Source of the DNA: Streptosporangium carneum
GTDB lineage: Bacteria; Actinomycetota; Actinomycetes; Streptosporangiales; Streptosporangiaceae
DNA: 64,000 nt
Reading direction: 5' to 3'
Assembly: GCF_027922005.1 (NCBI RefSeq)
Contig: NZ_BSEV01000003.1
Coordinates: 395,990-459,989, forward strand
A model generated the notes under the pieces. That model saw only the letters and a list, made by a program, of their open reading frames with translations, made no database searches and had not been told where the DNA came from. Below, in pieces: positions 60,031 through 64,000 of this stretch (the stretch's first letter is position 1; each line of letters opens with the position of its first letter). A program made the position numbers and the translations under genes.

Positions 60031-61605
60031 TCAAACGGCGGCGGATGCGTATCTCCGATGCGAACCCGCCCGGTCGACTTTTCCGCTGGCCGTGTAGACG
60101 AGCTCGGGCACGACGGTGATTCGGCTGGGAACGAGATGGCTCGGGACGCGGTCGCGCAGGTAGGACAGGACGTCGTCGGCCAGCGCCACGACGCCGGAGG
60201 GCGAGCGGGGCACGATGTAGGCCGCGAGCGTCGTGTGGTCGGCGACGACGGCGCCCGCCACGGCCACGGCGCCCACCTGCGGGTGGCCGGCGATCTGAGC
60301 CTCGACCTCGGCCGGATCCACCCGGACGCCGCGCACCTTGAGCTCGTGGTCGAGCCTGCCCTCGTGGACGAGCGCGCCGTCAGGCGTCCGGCCGACCCGG
60401 TCTCCGGTGCGGAAGTAGCGCTCGGGACCGGCCCCGAGATCGATCTCGACGAACCGTTCCGCGGTCGCGTCCGGCCTGCCCCGGTACCCCAGCGCCAGCG
60501 ACGGACCGCCGACGAGCAGCTCGCCCCCCTCGCCGAGGTGTTGCCGGACGTGGGGCAGGGCGTGTCCGATCGGCACCCGCTCCCCCGCCCTCCAGGGCGC
60601 GGCTCGCCGGGCGGCGAGCGGGCCGTGCAGGTCGACGGCGTGGGTGATGAGCGTGGTCTCCGTGCACCCGTAGGTGTTGACCAGGCGGATCGCGGCGGTG
60701 TCGAGCGCGCACCAGTCCGCCAGTCGTACGGGGTTCACGGCCTCCCCGCCGACGACGACCAGCCGCAGGGACGCGGGCAGCGCGGCCCGCTCCTCCACCA
60801 GGTGGCGCACCAGCTCGTGCCAGAACGCCGAGGGAAGGTCCAGCACGGTGATCCGCTCGGCGTCGATCATTCGCAGCATCCGCCGGAAGGAGCCCGAATA
60901 GGCGTCGTCGTGGAAGACCAGCGCCGCCCCCGCGGTGAGCGTGGGCAGGATCTCCTCGAAGCAGGTGTCCCAGTTCAGCGACGCGAACTGCAGCACGCGG
61001 TCGGCGGGGGTGAGGCCGAACAGGTCCCGCAGCGCGCCGACCACGGTGGAGACGGCTCCGCGCGGGGTCACCACGGGTTTCGGCTCTCCGGTGGAGCCGG
61101 AGGTGAACAGGATGTACGCCGGGTCGTCCGCGGCGACGGGCACGGCGTCGAGGGCGCTGCCGGCGACCCTGCTGGAGGCGCTGCTGGGGGCGCTGTCCGC
61201 CCTGTCCGGTCCGGCGTTCCGGGTGGCTTCCGCGCGGTCGGGAAGGTCCACCGGGCGCACTCCGGGCGGCACGGACGCGCCCGGCTCGGCGGCGATCACC
61301 AGGCGGCATCCGCTCGCCGACATCAGCGCCCGCCGCCTCGGCTCCGGGTGGGCCGGGTCGATGGGGCAGTACGTGCCGCCGGCGGCCAGCGTGCCGAGCA
61401 GGCAGGCCACGGTCGCCGCCGACCGTGACGTGACCACCCCCACCACTCCGGGACGCGGGCCGAGCCGCCGAGCCGTCGCGCGCACCCACGCGTCGAGTTC
61501 GGCGTAGGTGAGGGAGCGACCGTTGTGCGCTATCGCCGGACGGTCCGGGTGTCTGCCGGCCGCGTCGGCGAACGCCTTCGTCACGTCGCAATACGGATAG
61601 GACAT
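60031..61605 (-). CDS. Free-standing amino-acid adenylation protein, probably for a basic amino acid
   Basis: 524 residues from ATG 61605 (AAAGGAG upstream). NRPS core motifs: A3 ILFTSGSTGEPKPVVTPRGA, A5 NTYGCTETTLITH, A7 YFRTGDRVGR, A8 GRLDHELKVRGVRVDPAEVE, A10 YTASGKVDR. By-eye alignment to GrsA gives pocket residues D, T, E, D, V, G, T, L, I plus Lys of A10. Acidic residues at positions 239 and 278 suit a diamino acid; with the KamA gene, beta-lysine is the best guess. Loads the carrier at 59798. First gene of the operon. Confidence 0.9.
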   Translation of the reverse strand: MSYPYCDVTKAFADAAGRHPDRPAIAHNGRSLTYAELDAWVRATARRLGPRPGVVGVVTSRSAATVACLLGTLAAGGTYCPIDPAHPEPRRRALMSASGCRLVIAAEPGASVPPGVRPVDLPDRAEATRNAGPDRADSAPSSASSRVAGSALDAVPVAADDPAYILFTSGSTGEPKPVVTPRGAVSTVVGALRDLFGLTPADRVLQFASLNWDTCFEEILPTLTAGAALVFHDDAYSGSFRRMLRMIDAERITVLDLPSAFWHELVRHLVEERAALPASLRLVVVGGEAVNPVRLADWCALDTAAIRLVNTYGCTETTLITHAVDLHGPLAARRAAPWRAGERVPIGHALPHVRQHLGEGGELLVGGPSLALGYRGRPDATAERFVEIDLGAGPERYFRTGDRVGRTPDGALVHEGRLDHELKVRGVRVDPAEVEAQIAGHPQVGAVAVAGAVVADHTTLAAYIVPRSPSGVVALADDVLSYLRDRVPSHLVPSRITVVPELVYTASGKVDRAGSHRRYASAAV

Positions 61606-61785
61606 GGTTTCTCCTTTCTTGAGATGCCATGCCAAATGGCGATTTGTAACGAATTCGGAGAGATCGCGTTCATGCTGTCGAGGGATGCTGGATGAAGGCT
61701 TGATTTGGCCTGTATTTCGGCTGGACTACATCTCGTGTCTCTCGCGTGGCGGCCTGTGACAACGACGTGACAGACGGAGAGCGAA
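61606..61785. promoter_or_regulatory. Divergent promoter of the biosynthetic operon and the SARP gene
   Basis: 180 bases between the starts at 61605 and 61786, AT-richer than the rest. It contains the inverted repeat GCCA-tgccaaa-TGGC near 61628-61642, close to the leftward gene, and the 11-bp direct repeats described separately. Confidence 0.55.
61700..61732. promoter_or_regulatory. Possible SARP direct repeats, 11-bp period
   Basis: TTGATTTGGCC, TGTATTTCGGC and TGGACTACATC follow each other with an 11-bp period (T-x-GATTT-like core, decaying in the third). SARP activators bind heptamer direct repeats spaced by 11 bp upstream of their targets. Confidence 0.38.
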
Positions 61786-63699
61786 ATGTCAGATGAATGC
61801 CTGGAGCCCGTTCTGAGAATCGGGCTTCTTGGAGCGGTCCAGGCATGGCGTGGACGCCAGGAGATCCCGATCGGACCGCCGCGGCAGCGGGCGGTGCTGG
61901 CGTTGCTCGCGCTGGAGGCGGGCCGGACCGTGTCGATGGAGCGGCTGATCACGGGCCTGTGGGGAGAGCGTGCGCCGACGGGGGCGCGAGGTCTGGTGCA
62001 GGGCTACGTGTCGCGGCTGCGGCCCTCACTGGCCAGAGCCGGCGTCACGATCGCGCACGGGCCGCAGGGCTATCTGCTCAAGCTGGCGGCCGAGCAGGTG
62101 GACTTGCACGAGTTCCGGGTTTCGGTCGCCCGGGCGCGGGCCATGGAGACGGACGAGGCGAGGGCCAGCGGGCTGCGACGCGCCATGGCTCTGTGGCGGG
62201 GCGAGCCGCTGACGGGCGTCTCCGGCGGAGAACTGCTGGACCGGCTGCGGGAGACCCTCAGGGAGGAACGCCTGGCGGTCATCGAGGAGTGCCTGAACGT
62301 CGAGACGCGGGCGGGTCGTGACGCGGTGCTGATTCCCGAGCTGATCGCACTGGTGTCGGAGCATCCCTTCCGGGAGGGACTGGTGGGACTGCTCATGCTG
62401 GCGTTGTGCCGGACAGGGCGCAGGGTGGACGCCCTGGAACGCTACGAACGCACCCGCCGCCGCCTCGTCGACGAGCTGGGACTGGACCCCGGCCCCGAGT
62501 TACGGCAGCTCCATCAACGGATCCTCCGCGGCGCCGTCTGCGCGGTCAGGACGCCTGGCCTCTCCGCCTCGGTGGAGGCGGTGACGACGGCGGTTCCCGC
62601 GCAGCTGCCGCCGGAGCCCGGGCAGTTCACCGGACGCGCGGACGAACTGAGCGTGCTGGACTCGGTCGTGACCCGCGGCGAAACGGCGTCGATCTCCGTG
62701 GTGACCGGTGCGGGCGGGGTCGGGAAGACGGCCCTGGCCGTGCACTGGGGGCACCGGATCCGCGCCCGCTTCCCCGACGGCCAGCTCTACGTCAACCTGC
62801 ACGGTCACTCACCGGAGCGGCCACTGCGGCCGATCGAGGCGCTCGGACGGTTTCTGCGCGCGCTCGGCGTACCGCCGGAACGGGTGCCGGACACGGTGGA
62901 GGAGGCCAGCGCGGCCTACCGCAGCCTGCTCGCCGACAGGCGAATCCTGGTGGTGCTGGACAACGCCCGCGGGGTGGAGCAGGTCCGTCCCCTCCTGCCG
63001 GGCGGCCGGCGCTGCGCCGCCGTGATCACGAGCCGGGACCACCTGGCCGGTCTCGTCGCCAGGGACGGCGCGGTCCCGGTTCCGCTCGGCGTGCTGGCCT
63101 CGGACGAGGCGGTCACCCTGTTCGGCAGGATCCTCGGCAGCGAGCGCCTGTCCGCCGCGCCGGACGTCGCGCTGGAGATGGCCAGGGCCTGCGGGTACCT
63201 GCCGCTGGCGCTGCGCGTCGCGGCCGCCGACATCGCCGGCCGCCCCGGCGGGGACATCGTCGGCCAGGTCCGCAGGCTCGCCGCCACCCGGTTGTCCGTA
63301 CCGGCCGCCGGTGGAGATCCGCACCCGGCGACGCGAGGCGCGTTCGACATGTCCTACCACCGCCTGGATCCGCCCTCACGGCGCCTGTTCCGCCTGCTCG
63401 GTCTCATCCCGGGGCCCACGTTCACCCCCGAGGCCGCCGCCGCCCTGGCCGGCACCACCCCCGGCGAGACCGATCGTCTGCTGTGCGGGCTCGCCGCCGC
63501 GCGCCTCATCGAGGAGAGTGAGCCCGGCCGCTACACCTTCCACGACCTGATCCGGGAGTACGCCCGCGAGCGCGCCCTGGCCGAGGAGGGCGAGCCCGCC
63601 CGCGCCCGCGCGCTGGACGCGCTCCTGGGCTGGTACCTGCGGGCCGTACGGGACGCCGGAGAGGTCGCCCGCGTCGCGCAGAGCAGTGGCGCGTCGTGA
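61786..63699 (+). CDS. SARP-family activator with NB-ARC domain (AfsR-like, short)
   Basis: 637 residues. OmpR-type winged helix (about 12-95: LRIGLLGAVQAWRGRQEIPI, RGLVQGYVSRLRPSLA), bacterial transcriptional activation domain BTAD (about 102-247: VDLHEFRVSVARARAMET, ALERYERTRRRLVDELGLDP), then an NB-ARC ATPase (Walker A VVTGAGGVGKTALAVHWGH, Walker B RILVVLDNA, TSRDHLAGL, CGYLPLALRV). The TPR tail of full AfsR is absent. ATG 61786 follows GGAGAGCG. Probably the pathway activator of the divergent operon. Confidence 0.92.
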   Translation: MSDECLEPVLRIGLLGAVQAWRGRQEIPIGPPRQRAVLALLALEAGRTVSMERLITGLWGERAPTGARGLVQGYVSRLRPSLARAGVTIAHGPQGYLLKLAAEQVDLHEFRVSVARARAMETDEARASGLRRAMALWRGEPLTGVSGGELLDRLRETLREERLAVIEECLNVETRAGRDAVLIPELIALVSEHPFREGLVGLLMLALCRTGRRVDALERYERTRRRLVDELGLDPGPELRQLHQRILRGAVCAVRTPGLSASVEAVTTAVPAQLPPEPGQFTGRADELSVLDSVVTRGETASISVVTGAGGVGKTALAVHWGHRIRARFPDGQLYVNLHGHSPERPLRPIEALGRFLRALGVPPERVPDTVEEASAAYRSLLADRRILVVLDNARGVEQVRPLLPGGRRCAAVITSRDHLAGLVARDGAVPVPLGVLASDEAVTLFGRILGSERLSAAPDVALEMARACGYLPLALRVAAADIAGRPGGDIVGQVRRLAATRLSVPAAGGDPHPATRGAFDMSYHRLDPPSRRLFRLLGLIPGPTFTPEAAAALAGTTPGETDRLLCGLAAARLIEESEPGRYTFHDLIREYARERALAEEGEPARARALDALLGWYLRAVRDAGEVARVAQSSGAS

Positions 63700-63794
63700 G
63701 AACCGAACTCGCGTGCCGCCACAGCGGGAAACTCGGCGTCGAGGTCGGGCGTCGCCGTGAGGATCACGCTGATGACTCGGTTTTCAGACCGCTC

Positions 63795-64000
63795 TCAGGA
63801 ATGTCGGAGAGAAGATGACGGGCCTGCCGCTGTGGACCTGGGCCATGTCTGGTCCCCGTTCTCGCCTGCGTGGCCCACGCCGGGGTGGGGTCGTCGTGCT
63901 GGCGGCGTGCCGCCGCTGTCCGGGCGGTGCTCGAAGTGCCACCACTCGTTGTCGTAGATGCGGTAGAGGTCGTAGCGGGCGCCGTGTTCCTCGAGCCAGC
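63795..64000 (-). CDS. M15-type peptidase, C-terminal part (runs off window)
   Basis: The minus strand reads WLEEHGARYDLYRIYDNEWW then HFEHRPD to a TGA at 63795. NEWWHFE is the C-terminal zinc-His motif (E-x-WH) of M15 D-Ala-D-Ala carboxypeptidase/dipeptidase relatives. The last 40 residues after the motif are Pro/Arg-rich and atypical. Likely acts on peptidoglycan. The N-terminus lies beyond the window. Confidence 0.65.
   Translation of the reverse strand, partial: WLEEHGARYDLYRIYDNEWWHFEHRPDSGGTPPARRPHPGVGHAGENGDQTWPRSTAAGPSSSLRHS

Overview
The window is very GC-rich (third codon positions nearly all G or C), with GTG starts, frequent 4-bp ATGA/GTGA gene overlaps, HTH-DUF5753/DUF397 cassettes, a SARP regulator and a second nuo cluster. 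This points to a filamentous actinomycete. I would guess Streptosporangiales, but that is impression, not proof.

Layout. 1-5.1 kb: the N-terminal part of a large secreted DNRLRE wall protein, an anti-sigma-type ATPase, and an HTH-DUF5753/DUF397 pair. Beyond these lie a decayed sigma factor and a second, decayed DUF5753/DUF397 copy split by a 1,132-bp IS21-like element (terminal inverted repeats, 6-bp target duplication) that carries a NUDIX gene. 5.3-15 kb: an orphan secreted protein, an F420-type reductase fused to a hemerythrin domain, a trypsin-like protease, an M20 peptidase, another anti-sigma-type ATPase, DUF1206, Ppx/GppA, a quinone oxidoreductase-like enzyme with a TetR regulator, and a second orphan secreted protein. 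15.4-24.3 kb: a compact operon for a complex-I-like membrane arm (nuoA, a NuoB/NuoD-like fusion, nuoH-J-K-L-M-N) without the peripheral electron-input subunits. 24.5-26.4 kb: MarR regulator, EamA exporter and a small membrane protein. 26.5-30 kb: ileS under a T-box leader. 30-34.8 kb: a secreted coiled-coil peptidase and a metal-stress-like locus (DUF6153, DUF305, M56 peptidase, BlaI repressor, and a 37-residue His-rich peptide gene behind a CsoR-like palindrome). 35.4-41.8 kb: a branched-chain amino-acid-type ABC transporter with a MarR regulator and an SDR enzyme that share a DNA motif. 42-44 kb: a hydrolase and phosphoribosyltransferase pair, and a YchJ protein.

44.2-63.7 kb is the most interesting part. 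It is a 14-gene leftward operon, nearly all overlapping or abutting, divergent from a SARP activator. It encodes a free-standing amino-acid adenylation domain, a carrier protein, a flavin amine oxidase, an acyl-CoA-synthetase-like enzyme, a lysine-2,3-aminomutase-like radical SAM enzyme, an ATP-grasp ligase, two phenylacetate-CoA-ligase-like enzymes, two MFS transporters, an SDR and a hotdog thioesterase. Translationally coupled into it are a nitrate reductase, its FAD/[2Fe-2S] electron-transfer subunit and a NarK transporter. The pattern suggests a beta-lysine-type building block is made, loaded on the carrier and ligated. Nitrate reduction to nitrite inside the same operon raises the possibility that nitrite is a biosynthetic reagent, as in nitrite-dependent diazo and N-N chemistry. 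This last step is inference.

Short in-frame tandem duplications (16-88 bp) recur throughout, many inside coding regions. The right edge holds the C-terminus of an M15-type peptidase. I found no rRNA, tRNA or CRISPR array.
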